64,000 nt of DNA, taken from Chionis minor. Taxonomy: Eukaryota > Chordata > Aves > Charadriiformes > Chionididae. Positions 13,778 to 25,893 of this stretch are shown piece after piece. The notes beneath the pieces were generated by a model. The model did not search any database and was not told where the DNA came from. It was given only the letters and a program-made list of their open reading frames with translations. The stretch's first letter is position 1. The number at the start of each line of letters is the position of its first letter. Made by a program: the position numbers and the translations under genes. The stretch spans positions 1-64,000 of the forward strand of contig VZSF01004751.1 of NCBI GenBank assembly GCA_013398295.1. Reading direction: 5' to 3'.

Positions 13778-14602
13778 GCTGACTCCCACCATGTCCCCAG
13801 CCGCTTGGGGACCATGTACCTTTATCTTCTTAAAGGTCTGCAGAACATTGGGTGGATGCTGCAAAAATCAGGAAGACTCACAATAGAAGAATGGCTAAGC
13901 ATAGCACGTGCTGTGTGTCCCCTTTATATTTACCCACCCAAATTTGGCTGAAGGGGATTTCATACAGAAATCCTTGCGGAAAGCTGTGTTTTCCCCACTT
14001 CCACTGTGTTGGTGTGTTCCATATAGGACAGAATGCTGTTAGAATGATCATATTCTGCAAAAACCTGGTAAGAATCCTGACATAAAGGCACTTCACCCAG
14101 GCAAGGATGAGAGGGTACCTTTGTAGCAGTCACACAGAAAGTTGCATCATTCTGTTTGAGAGTCAGGGTGGTTTTTGGCAGCTGCGATGGTGCAATCAGA
14201 CAGTGCTTATATTCAAAGGAGCCCCAGCATTTCCAGGTATTTCCTGGAATAGTGCACTTCTGTCCTTTCCCCACCCCATGACCCAGAGTGGGTATTGCTC
14301 ACTCCTGGGCCCTGCTCCTACCTGCCCTGCTGGAGGTTTAAATGAGGAAATTGCCATTATGTAGTTGAGTTTAGAGCTGTGTTTTCTAAAGGGAATGATA
14401 CTACAAGAGGCACGATCTCCTCCCAAAATTCAGTAACTCTGCTTTTCTGCTGGCTCCCCTAAAAGAGGTGCGCCCAAACATCTGAAGGATGGGAGTCCTC
14501 AGTGGAGGAACTTGGCCTGAAATTTTCCCACCATAAAGCATAAGGAGAACTTCAACCCCTTTCCAGACTGGGGTGAAAACAAGAGCAAGCAGACTTTTCA
14601 CC

Positions 14603-14621
14603 AAAAAAAAAAAAAAAAAAA
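14603..14621. repeat. Poly-A tract (19 A)
   Basis: A pure run of A preceded by CACC and followed by GACGACAG. No retrocopy body or target-site duplication was recognised beside it. Confidence 0.9.
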
Positions 14622-14639
14622 GACGACAGAAAAAATACT

Positions 14640-14845
14640 TGATGGCAGTCTCCATTTGCACCTGGGATGCAGAAGACTGCAGGAAGGCCTTTCTTTGCCT
14701 GCTGGAGAGCAGAGACCAAGGACTGGCTTTCCCATATTTCCAATGTGTGTCCTAACCACTGAGCTGTTCAGGGATTGAATTTTCTCAGTCTTTCCTGTGA
14801 GAACTTGATCATTTGTATAAATAATTCATCACCATAGGGACAGTA
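14640..14845 (-). mobile_element. tRNA-derived SINE remnant (minus strand)
   Basis: Read on the minus strand, 14741-14775 gives GCTCAGTGGTTAGGACAC, a good match to a tRNA-type pol III A box, followed about 60 bases on by a weak B-box-like region and CCTGGG-type sequence near 14660. The part at 14790-14845 resembles the stretch that precedes this tRNA-like head in old amniote SINEs (a TAAATAATT block). The assignment rests on remembered family structure, and divergence is high. It is an old inactive copy. Confidence 0.45.
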
Positions 14846-14851
14846 TCCCAC

Positions 14852-14866
14852 TTTTTTTTTTTTTTT
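14852..14866. repeat. Poly-T tract (15 T)
   Basis: A pure T-run within AT-rich sequence next to the SINE remnant. No independent function is seen. Confidence 0.85.
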
Positions 14867-15000
14867 ATAATAATCCCTCATTATGTCCTAGCCATTAGGT
14901 TATTAAGGTTTTTCCTCTCTCTTTCTCATACATGCACGTACATACACATTTTATTTTGATCAGGACCTCCGCTCCAGACTCGTGTCATCACTAAATGAGG

Positions 15001-15032
15001 TTGGTTTTTTGTTTTTGTTTTTGTTTTTTTTT
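15001..15032. repeat. TTTTG/T-rich low-complexity tract
   Basis: Runs of five or more T separated by single G. This is a simple low-complexity tract. Confidence 0.8.
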
Positions 15033-16302
15033 AAAGCACTATTTTTGCCTAACTGGAGGCTTCCAATGGAAAAAATATTTTGATCAAAACCATTTCTGAC
15101 TATGGGTAGGTTTATGCAGTCAGGAAAGAGGAGCAATGCCATGTTGTGTGATCTAATCAACAAGTGCAATTCATATTTTCAAATTAGGAAATAAAGGAGA
15201 AAGTGGAGATATAAGTGGGCATATACATGGTACACTAATAACAACATTTGCAGACATTTTTATTTCTTGTTCCCCCACAAGTTTTGTATATGTTTCTGTG
15301 TTTTTTTCCCTTGGGAATGAAAACCAGGTAGTTAAGCAGTGCTTGCTGCCATTCTGACTGCATCGTGCAGATGATGTGTCCTCCTCTCTTTGCCTGTTCT
15401 TTGGGTGAAATATTGTGCTTTGAAATTAATTGTTTTGTTTTGTTTTCTTTGCTGCTGTCTTTAATGGGACCAGATATTTCACCTGTATTCTTTAGTCTTG
15501 CAAGATCCCCAGGGTAAACCAAATCTTGGTACATCTATTCCCACTGAGTAACATACTCCTTGAGCAATCCCATTGGCTTCTGTGAGACTACTTAGGATTA
15601 TCCAATGGGAATAAAAGTACCTGAGTCTGGCCCCGAGGTACTTACACACCTCCTCGCTCAATGGCACCTCAGTTTCGGTCAGTGCCTTTGGGTGCTGCTG
15701 CATTGCAGCCTTTAATAATCAGTTTGTTTCAATTCTCAGAGCAAAATTGTTATGAATAGTCTATTAGGTACATGTAGAAACCCAATCTGTGAAAGTGAGA
15801 AGATATTCAAGAAAATGTTTACCTATGGATACTTCAGGGAAGAAGAAAAAATGAACTCATCCCAGCAACCATTCACTTAGTTCTTGGAGATTTACCTTTC
15901 TGTGCCAATGGTTCAAAGGTTGTCTGAACTTGCAGTGGACTCCAATGTTCTGTATTTTCATCCAAGAGCTGTTTTCCATCAGAGAGAAATGTGAGTACCT
16001 CCTGCCTGCTTTTTGATGGTGTTGGGCTCATCATTCTCAGAAGGCTTCTCTGCTTCTGCTTTGTTCAGCCAAATCATTCACAATTCTGCACTGAGGTTGG
16101 AACCAAACTTTGTTAAAAAGAACATGTTTTAACAAGAACGGTAACAGAAGGGCCAGGTTTCAACATGCCACATCAAATATATAAATTTCCAAAGGGGCAG
16201 GTATGGTGAGGTCTTGAAGATACTGTCAAGGTCAAGAAGTGAGGTCACAAGGGATTTATCTCAGCTAAATTTATCCCCTCAACACCTATCTATGTAATCT
16301 AA

Positions 16303-16742
16303 ATCATAGAATCATAGAATCATAGAATGTTAGGGGTTGGAAGGGACCTCTGGAGATCATCTGGTCCAACCCCCCTGCTGGAGCAAGTTCACCTACAGCA
16401 GGTTGCACAGGATGGCGTCCAGGCGGGTTTGGAATGTCTCCAGAGTTGGAGACTCCACCACCTCTCTGGGCAGCCTGTTCCAGTGCTCTGCCACCGTCAA
16501 AGGAAAGAAGTTCTTCCTCATGTTTAGATAGAACTTCCTATATTCAAGTTTGTACCCATTACCTCTTGTCCTATCACTGGGCAGCACTGAAAAAAGACTG
16601 GCCCCCTCCTCCTGGTACCCTCCCTTAAGGTATTTATAAGCATTGATGAGATCCCCCCTCAGCCTTCTCTTCTCCAGACTAAAAAGACCCAACTCCCACA
16701 GTCTTTCCTCGTAAGAAAGATGCTCCAGCCCCCTAATCATCT
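16303..16742 (-). mobile_element. CR1 LINE, young-looking 5'-truncated copy (minus strand)
   Basis: The 3' end at the left begins with three ATCATAGAAT-type units, then GGGGTTGGAAGGGACCTCTG and CATCTGGTCCAACCCCCCTG, a third CR1 3' UTR subtype in this window. The remainder is the 3' part of ORF2, still open for 115 codons (see the overlapping entry). The copy stops at about 16742, where CR1 similarity ends sharply, consistent with 5' truncation during target-primed reverse transcription. The open frame suggests this is among the younger insertions here. Confidence 0.96.
16393..16740 (-). pseudogene. CR1 ORF2 C-terminal fragment (reverse transcriptase polyprotein end)
   Basis: The minus-strand frame runs from the truncation point to a TAG at 16393-16395 without any stop or frameshift, giving 115 residues. 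Motifs visible in order: [19 protein letters not shown] near residues 13-31, YKYLKGG at about 36-42, [10 protein letters not shown] at about 53-62, [10 protein letters not shown] at about 70-79, and [20 protein letters not shown] at about 87-106. These are the conserved tail segments that follow the reverse transcriptase domain in CR1 ORF2. The endonuclease and the catalytic polymerase motifs are absent because of 5' truncation, so no active enzyme can be made. The first codon is not a real start; it is simply where the frame meets the truncated end. Confidence 0.9.
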
Positions 16743-19700
16743 AATGGGTTGTCTAGGGTCCCCCTATCGTCAGTGAAAAGAGACAGAGTGCAACGAATGG
16801 CCTTCTGGAGGTGTTCATGTCTCTTTATGCTGACTATAGGTGGAGCCTGGACAGCTAGTGTAGAGTTAACGTCTAACTTCTTGTGGGCTATAGTTAGAGA
16901 TGAGATAACTGGATCCCACCCTTAATTGCCAAAGGCCTCATCTTCTTCCACCAGTGACTCAGGAGAAAAAACAACCTGTGTTTACAAGCAAGGAGTGTCT
17001 ACACTGAAGGAAAACATGCTGGCCTAGGCTGAGGGTATCTCAATGGGATGAAGCAGGAGCCGGTCACTGCGTTCACTAGGGGGAGCTAGGAAGAAACCTG
17101 TTCATCTCACGGAGATAATGGAGTTTCTGCTGCACAATTATTCAAGAGAAGAAAATTGTGGTGGAGAGTCCTCCGAGGTCTCTTCCCTGCCAGCTCACGG
17201 ACATAGTGCTGGATTTGTCATACTTAATTTTCCATCTGGATTATAACTTCTTGTCCTTTTGAGCTTAAGCACTATTTTTGATCACCTTTCCTGGATAAGA
17301 CTTGTGTATGAAGGAAAATGTGGTACAGGGTAAGCATGTGTTTGTCTTCAGAGAAACAGCAACAACAATGACAACAATAAATCTGTCTGGCTGTAAGACT
17401 ACATTTCTGTCTTGGAAAGACATTGGACACATGACCACTGAAGTACCTCCAGGGTTAAAAGATGTATTATGCATGCGTGTGCACATATGTACATAGATGT
17501 AGACATGCTCCATATCAAGACCTGTATTTCTGAGGGCGCACCAGTAAAAAAGGCTGACCTGTCTTATTTCTTTCACAATCATCCAGGCAAGCTCTCATTT
17601 TGAATCGGTGGTTCTCCAAATCTACAGTATTTTCCATTTTGGTGGTGTGAGACAAGACAAAAATCTTGCTATTGAGATCACTGCTTTTAGCAGCCCGTGT
17701 TCTGGATTGCTGAACTCAGATGAACGTGAACTTTTCACAGGAGCGGTTCCTGCTCTGCTGGATTTAGCTGGTTTCCCTGAAAGTGCATGTCTGCCTGCAA
17801 AATTGATATCCCAAAGCATTCTATTTTTATGCAGTGAGTTGCTGTGTTGAGATCTAAAATGTTCAGAATTATTTTTATTGGGCAAACACAAGTACTGAAA
17901 TCATGAGGTTCTGGCAGGCTCCAAGCTCTGAGAGCTTAACACTTATTTGTGCTTGGCAGACAAAACAGTTTTTAATATTTTAGATTTACTTTGCTTGTCT
18001 CTGCACAATGGGGATAATTCTTAGTGACTTTAATCGAAAGGTAGGAAGCATGCAAGCTCTACTGTGAGACTTTCAGCTGAAGTGAATAAACCATTCTCTG
18101 ATCGATTTTAACAGCAAAAAATGCAAATTTAATTTTGCATGCAAACCTGTGTTGTTTGCTGCAGCTTGCTAGCCAGCCGAATTACCTGGTGTGCTGCATG
18201 TCTCACTGTACAGCTGAATGATTCTGATTTATTTCCAGCACTGGTTGGGGGATCGAAACCTGCTCCCTGTAACTCAATGCAAAAGTCCAAACAATTCCAT
18301 TGTTTTGAAGGAAGTTATGTTCTGTTGACCTTGGACCTTCAGTCCCCTTCCTGCAAAATACAGGCTCAGCAAGGCAGGTTTAGTATTTGCTGCGTGCGAT
18401 GAGAAGGGGAGGGTAAGGAAGGAAAGGAAAACCTGGATCATCTCCAGCAGTAAAAGAGCTCCAGGTAGATCATTGCCAGGTTCTTTTCTGCAGATAAGCT
18501 TAAATAAGTGTTACACCCAATGAATGCTACTGTGACCTGCAAATGCCACAGTGTGACGGAGCCCCATAAAAGAGGTAAAAATGAGAGGGGAAAACAGAGA
18601 GAAAGATTGTGACCTGCGAAGGACCAGTTCTTCTCTTTTCTTCATAATGAGGGAACAAGTTTGGATTAATTCTACCCACACTACTGCAGCAGGACTGCAG
18701 AGCCAGGACTGTGTTGCACAGACGAAGTAGCACATCCTTTTAGAAGCTGCTCTTGCAAAATATTTTCTTCCTGGTGACGTGGTCCTCTGCCTCTTGATGA
18801 TTATTTCTTGTGTGTCTGAGCGCCTGTCTGACATAGAGGGAGAGTTGCATAAAATGCAAACTGAAACCACGGCCTCGGCGGGGATTCGAGCGGCTGGGTG
18901 AGCTCATCATGGCTCAGCAGTCAGGCAGAACTACGGATTGTAATTTACAGCAGAGCCCAAGCCCTGAGCAGCAGATTCAATCTTATAAGTGCCTTTCTAG
19001 TTCAGCCTAGGTACGAGTCTCTGGAACAGACATCCTCTACATGTCCTATAAATAGCGAGTGGTTAAATGTGCCGTTCGGCTCCCTCAGTACACATCATCG
19101 ATTGCCATGCAAAGCACATACTCGAGAATAGCCAGCCTCACCCCCCTCATCAGGTACCGGGGTATTTATTTATTCCCTACTGTCATTACAGGCAAATAAG
19201 AGGCTTGACCCAATGCAACAGAGAGGTGGAAGGCTGATTATTTTATTTCCACAGCTGTTGCATTGCCGTGCCTTATGATATGTTTATAAATCATCAGCAT
19301 ACTGGCATCTTATTATAGCTGGCAAGTTATAGCTTCAAGGAAATATATTTTTATTTACTGAAAAGGAATACGAATAGCTTACTATCTTATCAGAAAGCCT
19401 GTCTTAAGTCCAAGAACAAGGTCCACCCAGATACTGATTAATATCAACAGTATCGATTTTATTACTCATACTTTATAAATGACATTGATATTCTTGAAGA
19501 CTGCAAACATTTGCTTTGTTGTGCTATTGTCTCGGTTGGAGTGTAAATCTCTCACTTTTGATATACACACAGTGATTATTGTTCTGGTCATTGTTTCATG
19601 ACTGGAGGCATTTTAATGATGATTTACGGGGTTATATATAGTTGGACTATAAACTTCTGATTGCAATTAAAAACTAGTTAAATGAAAACTTCCAGCTTGA

Positions 19701-20810
19701 AGGCAGTAACTGTTTATCACAGCAAGATATAAAAGGCTCAAATGTGGTATTTTGAAAAAAAAAAATCAGTAGTTCGTTTTATTTTTCTCTTTTCATACTA
19801 CAAGGCAAAGGAAACTTCTAGAAATCTGGATTTTCTGCGTTTTTTCCACAAGGAATATTTTAGAAACATGGTAACCTACTGCTCTTGAACAGCTACAGAT
19901 TTCTTTTTTCATTATTTATATGGCCAGTGTGTGCTCAGCCCAGAGAAAGAGTCCTTCTCATGTTTTTTCAGAAGAACTGTGGACCAACAGAAAAACCTGG
20001 GGTGCCCCCGAGTGCTCCTTGCTGAAGAAGTAATGTAAATCCCGTAGGCCCTCATGAAGAGGAAAATAACTTTATTTAGCATCACAGTGAAAGAGTCTCC
20101 TTCCATTTTGGGGTTCTCCACGCTAGTTTCCCCAAATACTGTATTTCATTTGTTATCAATTAATAATATTTCCCAGTATGGCCTTAGCCTGAAATGTTAA
20201 TGTCTGCACATGAAAAATATTACTTCCAAAATGCTCCTGAGCGTGTTGTTATGTGATTACATTGCCCAAGATATATACAATTTTGGGTTGAGTTTGCAAA
20301 GCGTAAGCGGCGCAAGCAGGTGTACACAGTCCCAGAATGCCACTGTGCGTGTGCATATGTATGTATAGGTATATGTATGTGTTACATCATCATATGATTG
20401 TGGGTATATATGAGAGCGTATGAATCTATACTGGCCAAAAATTGTTCCACTGAGAGTGAAAAGAAGTTGCTATACAGTTCATCATATAATTGTATGTTGT
20501 TTGTTACATACTTCACAAATGAATTATTTCCGAATTTTCTGAGTCTTAAGAAAATCTGTCACATTCCCTTTACTTTTCCTTCTCTCTTGTGTCTTGTGGA
20601 TACGGCTGTGTTGGCCACCAAAGACTTTTGCCACCAGTGGGGAGGGCTGGAGGTGAGAGGGGTAGTTAGGCAGGCTGAATTTGAATTTTGCACAACGTTT
20701 TGCTGCTGCCTTGATAGGAATATTGTCACTATCCAGTCCCACATTTTTTGCCCAACATTATTTTAGTCGTCATCTACAGGGCCAAAGTTACACGGTGCAC
20801 ATGCTTCAAG
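16743..20810. other. Unique sequence, CNE-like blocks
   Basis: No gene is recognised. A POU-type octamer ATGCAAAT at 18121-18128 faces a near-inverted copy (ATTTTGCAT, 18132-18140). The AT-rich repeat-free block at about 19240-19480 has the texture of a conserved vertebrate non-coding element. An alternating purine-pyrimidine tract lies at 20344-20383. Frames present are at most about 120 codons and unremarkable. Confidence 0.4.
20344..20383. repeat. Alternating TG/TA tract
   Basis: An interrupted TGTGCATATGTATGTATAGG-type sequence of about 40 bp, low complexity. Confidence 0.6.
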
Positions 20811-20949
20811 TCCTGCTTCATGCTGCTGTAACTGAAGCGAAGCCCTTTCAATGATTTGGCTGTGATGGGAGAGAGCTATCAAAATGAACTGGGGCTGATC
20901 TTCACAGGTTTTCAACGTGCAGTTTTTCCCTGGCAGTTAGAGCAGTTTG
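20811..20949 (+). repeat. Copy A of a 138-bp direct repeat
   Basis: Starts TCCTGCTTCATGCTGCTGTA, contains GATGGGAGAGAGCTATCAAA and GATCTTCACAGGTTTTCAA, and ends near AGCAGTTTG. The same blocks occur in the same order and spacing at 22466-22603. Most of the length aligns with scattered substitutions and small indels of one or a few bases. It is not any CR1, SINE or simple repeat I recognise. It may be a local duplication or two members of an uncharacterised repeat family. Confidence 0.85.
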
Positions 20950-22465
20950 TGAAATGCTATCGCTAGGGCACATGGACATTTCTGATCTGGAAACAGACCA
21001 AAAAGGCACAGAAAGGCTGAACTTTTCTGTGAGCCATCTACTGCTTAAATCTCATAAGTCTCCTACATTTTCTCTTGAAATAGGTATTTCACACAGGCTG
21101 GTGTAATTTGGTATATCCTTGCCCAATACTAATGTCCTGTCTAAACAGTGGATATGCTGGAGCTGTCTTTTTCTTCTATGTTTTTAGAAGACCACTGGAA
21201 GAAGTTGTATATATCCCCCAAACACATGCATCTTCCATTTTATTTACTGTGTAAATATATGAAAGAAAATAAATTGAGCTTTTAAGGGTGCATCCCTGAT
21301 TCTAATACAGACGTTGCATTAAGTCTTTCCTGTAGCAAATTTATATTTTCCATCCTCAAAGGCCTTTTTAATCTCTAGAAGAATAGGCTTGAAAGGGAAG
21401 GTTACATGAAGTTAATGTCTGCTTAGCTCCTCTGCACCTTGGCTACTTGTGCTCTTTTTTGGAGAGCTTCCAAAGAACAAAATTTGACAGTCGTTGGTGT
21501 CTCCTTTTCACTTTGTCTGGACTATATCTAGCACTGGGCATGGGCTTGAGAGGAAACATCGTGAGATGATGACAAGATCTAAAAAGATGTTTTTCACTAG
21601 CTTGGGTTGATAATAATATACTTGTCCATAATGAACCACATCCTACTGAGTGTGAATATTTTGAAATGCAGATAATTTTTTGAGCCTACTGCTTTCTCTA
21701 GTTCTGGTACCTACTTCATGTGCCTAAGACACTCACATCAACTGGTGTGTACTTGGATATTGACCATTTACGGTTGAGTGTTCAAGGATTTGCACAGTCT
21801 TGTGTAGGCACAGAAATGTGCATTTCCTTGAGGGCATCGTTATTGCTTAAAATAGGGAACACTGGCACACAGCTGACAGTCCTACCGCCTCAGCTTTATT
21901 CCAGCTGTTTTCTCCACCTGGGCAGGACATTTTGGTGATCAAAGGATTCAGCTGATTTTCTCTTTTTTACCCTTCTGATGATCATCGGGCCAGAAAGGAT
22001 CTGTGGCTGCTGTGCCCTCCTTAGGGAGAAGCTACCCAGAGCGTGTGTGGACTGTGTCGTGGTGGCTTCCTATTCCTGAGACTTAAAGGTGAAGAGTTGT
22101 TGGGCCTCATACCCATCGGCAGAGCAGTGGGGATTTTTCCTTTCTGTTTGTCCTTCCAATATCTTTCTTTCTAAATTCCTGCCACCTCCAGAAAATTCAG
22201 AGTAGGCTCTTTTGAGTGGCCTTCTCTTTCACCTGGCCAGAGGACCAAGGCCGGATTGTGAAGAGCTCCGTTACATTGCAATTTAAGTGAGTTTATTGTT
22301 AAACTATCAGGTGTATTTGAAAGTAGTTAAAGTCAAAGCACGTGAGGGAAAGAACACCAAGAGTTAGTAGACTATTACAGGTGGGGTATACTTGGAGATA
22401 TATGATGTAAAATCTCTGTACCCCTCATGCCCCTTTTTGGGGACCTGTTTTTGCCGTGGAGTTTT
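20950..22465. other. Unique sequence between the two direct-repeat copies
   Basis: About 1.5 kb of ordinary AT-rich sequence. No gene, mobile element or target-site duplication flanking the repeat copies was recognised. Confidence 0.45.
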
Positions 22466-22603
22466 TCCTGCTTCATGCTGCTGTAGCTGTAAGTGAAGCC
22501 CCTTCAATGGCTTGGCTGGGATGGGAGAGAGCTATCAAAATGAACCGAGGGGGATCTTCACAGGTTTTCAATGTGCATCCCTCCTGGGACATAAAGCAGC
22601 TTG
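22466..22603 (+). repeat. Copy B of a 138-bp direct repeat
   Basis: Second copy of the segment at 20811-20949, with TCCTGCTTCATGCTGCTGTA at its left end and AGCAGCTTG at its right. A one-base length difference in the region after the CTGCTGTA block means a reading frame would not be kept between copies, which argues against duplicated coding sequence. A frame of 82 codons (22456-22704) crosses this copy but has no counterpart in copy A. Confidence 0.85.
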
Positions 22604-25600
22604 ATGTTACCAACTGTCATGATTTTTACCGTGTCTTTGGGATGAACTCCTGTCCCCAGTGGGATCTAAATACTGAAACACAGGTCAACTGCAGTGGGGT
22701 TTGATGGTGTTTTAAATATCAGCCATGAGAGTCATCTAGGTAAGAACTTTGCCTTTTCCTTCCTTCACGAGGAAGAAATAAACTTTGATGGTGCAAAGGG
22801 AAACCAGACTGGAATGAAGCCTACCAAAGAAAAATGACTTTTTCTAAACCTCCTGAGGTCTGCAAGCCAAACTTATGTTTTCTGTAGCCTGACCAGTGGT
22901 TTTTAAACCCTCATAGCTACAGATATGGTATGATAGGTCCACAGAGGATAGTTATAAAAACTGACTTCAGTGGGCGAGCTACCCCATCTTGGGGTCTGTG
23001 AACATTGGGCAACCAACTTAAGACTCTGCAGTGACCCCAAAGTGCAGGGCATAACGTATGGGGCAGTTACACACTTAGACCCAGTGGCAATCAGGTACAT
23101 GAGCTGTTCTCAAGGGCTGATGTTTAGCATTGTGTTAATTGTTAACCCAGGACTAGAACCTTATACATTCTCTTCTTGATCCACAATGGGATGAATCCGT
23201 GGTGTTAGGGGTCTGCATCTGTACTGTTGTTTCCACTGGAGCATTGCACGGGCTTGAGCTGCTTTGTAACAGGCATTTTTAGGAAAGCTTAAGAAAAAGA
23301 CTTCAACATTTATTTGTAATGTGTTTGTACAACTCGGGCAATTCGCAAAATGCAATTTGTCTGGTGCTCTTCCTCTTTCGCCCCAGCATAAATGCAATAG
23401 ATCCCTCTGACTCCATGGCAGTGAACCTCTCTGCCTCAGCTGCTCTGTTTCAGAACGTCTTGATTTAATGAATTGTCACCGTCTTCTGGATTTTTAGTAA
23501 CAAATACTGTGAACTGACACACTAAAGGAAGAGCTAGATGAAACCTACTATACAGGTACGAAAAGCTGAAAATTCCTCTTTACTATGACTATACGTTCAC
23601 ATCAACTTTTCTTAAATAATTGCTATACGTTGCTGTTTTGTGATTAGTCATAGGCTCCTGTATAAGCCAGCACAAATGAAGCCAATGTAGCTAATGAATT
23701 AGGCAATAAATACCTACAAAAGAATAATCTCAATAAAAATGCTAAAAGAGCAATATTGTAAAGAAAGCCTCTGTCTACACAAATCAAATAAGAAATAATC
23801 TTGGAAAAATCTGAAAATGAGTACGAGCGCTACTGACTGTTACTCAGAGCAAAGAATTATTGATCCTTGCCTGCTTCTATTGATTTTATGTCACTTCTGT
23901 GATTTAATCATGTTTTCCTTGTTATCTCTTTGCAGTCTTTCTTCTATTGTCTGGTATGAAATCTCAGCCAAGGCCTTTCAGCCTGTGGTGGTGGATCAAA
24001 ATAACTTTGCCTTCCATTTGCATTGTTTTAAAGAAATGATTAAACAATCAAGCTTAGGTGATCCTTGGACAGGATTACACAGTGAAAATGCATCTCTGAA
24101 AAATGAAAATGGCTCCTTCTTTTCCTTAGTCAGGGACTAAGAAAGGTTGTGAAATGCTTCTACAGAAAATCCAGTATGCAAACTATGCAAAAGTGTCTAA
24201 GTGCTCCGCTTTTGCACTAATCCATCTATTAATTTCTTTTTAAAATACTCAAAATGTGTTAGAGCTTCTGGCCACTGAAGTCTATGGGAAGAAATTTGCA
24301 TGTGGGAAAGACAAAACTTGCATTTTATTACATCAATATGGCTACTGTCATGCAAACTTCTCTCCAAGATAGTACTGTGCTTTTTCTACAAAGTGTTCAA
24401 ATTTCACTTTCAGGAAAATGGCTGCAACGAAGAGCAGGATTTGGCATCAGTTTTGACTTATGTTTGGAAATACACACTTACGAATGTGTTTCCACTATTG
24501 GTTTCGAAGGAAAAAAATTCTAGAAAAGATGATTTTTTTGAAAGAAGAAATACGGGGTATGTATTAATAGGTGCATACAGTGAGATATATATTAATAGTG
24601 CTCTATAACTCACTTTGAATATATTTATTGAATTTGGGTTTTTTCAGTTTTGATTAGAAAAAGTTTTGTGTACTTAGTTGCACACAACTGGCAAAATACA
24701 TTAGTTCCCTCCCATGCTTCTGAAAATGTTAACGTTAGATGTTTCTTGCTTTCTGGGTCTATTTCCATAATGGAGTACCTTTTTCACTCTTTGTATTAAG
24801 ATTCCACTTAGGAAGGGTTCAGAGAGGTTTAATATAGAGTCAATAGATTTATGAGTATGTTACATACATAATTATTATAGATGGTTATAAGCACATCAAA
24901 AGGAAATGTAATATATGTTTGTAAGCTCTGGTTACATGAAACCTGTTGGACTCTAACAACTGAATCACCATTTATTAAACACATCTTAATAATCGATCAT
25001 AGCCTTATTATAGCTTTTAATGTAATGTTCAATTATTTATTTTTCCATTTGAATCTGGACTTTTTAACCTAATATGCATAGACCGTAGTAAATTCCACAC
25101 CAGGAGAGGGCTGCATTGCCTGTGCATGGAAATTACAGAATATTATGCAGGTTTACACCACCCAAAGGTCTAGTCTATGCAAATACATATATACACACAA
25201 GCTTCTCATGTTCTTGTTTAAACCTCTCAGTGAGATTGTTTTACACTGTAAGTTGTATGAACAGAAATGTAATTTACCAGACTCATTCTTTGTAGACCAT
25301 AATGTTGCAGGAGTCCATGGGGTCTTTTTGTATAAAATGGGCCACACAAACCTTTCAGATCTCCTTCTGACGTCTTTGAGCTGTAGTAGAAAAGTGTCTT
25401 GGAGACCACTAAACTTCTGCCCATTAAAGCGGGCAGGGGCTAGTCCTAATGCGACATGGCGAGCCAGTTGGCTTTCCAATGGACATCTGTGGCAGACAAA
25501 AGGTCAAATTGGAGGCGGAAATCAGAGTGGGTGGGGAAAAAAACAACACATAAAAAATGCCACTGTGCTACTTGTTGCCCTATGACAAAGATAGTGTGGG

Positions 25601-25773
25601 AGGAGGGATTGGAAATACAAGTGAGACCTTCCCTGGGCATCGCAAGTTGTTCTTTGCAGCAGCCGAGCGTAACTTTTGTGTTCTAGTTAACAGCATGTGC
25701 TCTAAGCCCTCAAATATAAATAGTTACTGGTGACTCATTCAATGTAATTCTTTAGCTATGTCAGTGGGATGCA
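22604..25773. other. Unique AT-rich sequence
   Basis: No gene is recognised. The repeat-free AT-rich block at about 23460-23780 could be a conserved non-coding element. A CACTGAAGTCTATGGGA motif near 24275 resembles the old palindromic repeats noted elsewhere. The longest frame (25145-25585 plus, 146 codons) has no recognisable domain and overlaps open frames on the other strand. Confidence 0.45.
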
Positions 25774-25893
25774 AGGGTGGCCTTATGGGTAAAAGCATGG
25801 CTTTCAGGCAGGAAGTGCACATTTTATTCTTGCCACTTGCCGCAAGATAAGTCATAAGGAATTTCTTTAATCTTTCCATTCGTAATTTTGTGA
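25774..25893 (+). mobile_element. MIR-like (CORE-type) tRNA SINE remnant
   Basis: The stretch from TGGCCTTATGGGTAAAAGCA onward follows the order of an old amniote tRNA-SINE. It has an A-box-like start, then GCATGGCTTTCAGGCAGGAA, a degenerate B-box region (ACATTTTATTCTTGCCACTT), then GATAAGTCA and TTTAATCTTTCCATTCGTAA, matching the usual CAAGTCACTTAACCTCTC ... CATCTGTAA layout of MIR. The tail is lost at about 25893. The call is by remembered family structure; divergence is high and transcription is unlikely. Confidence 0.5.

Larger units (their letters stand above)
10494..14639. other. Unique sequence with a weak exon-like signal
   Basis: No proven gene. A signal-peptide-like reading frame begins at ATG 10860 (A at -3) and reaches a good donor (AAGGAG followed by GTATGT) at 10938/10939; a second donor-like site (CAG followed by GTAGGT) lies near 10753. 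Without alignment or transcripts these remain candidates. A short CACATA-type repeat lies at 13753-13777 and a short ATT run near 12566-12580. The A-tract at 14603-14621 closes the interval. Confidence 0.45.
14846..16302. other. Unique sequence with homopolymer tracts and an old palindromic repeat remnant
   Basis: Contains a T-run at 14852-14866 and a TTTTG-rich stretch at 15001-15032. At about 15541-15635 the sequence (GCAATCCCATTGGCTTCTGT ... ATCCAATGGGAATAAAAGTA) resembles widespread degenerate sauropsid repeats built round a CCCATTGA/TCAATGGG palindrome. No gene is recognised. Confidence 0.45.

Noticed and set aside
14603..14621. Poly-A as a processed pseudogene tail
   Set aside because: No cDNA-like body or target-site duplication was found beside it. 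The same applies to the A-tract at 32067.
18870..18900. tRNA B-box-like GGGGATTCGAGCGGCT
   Set aside because: No A box at the right spacing and no cloverleaf could be drawn.
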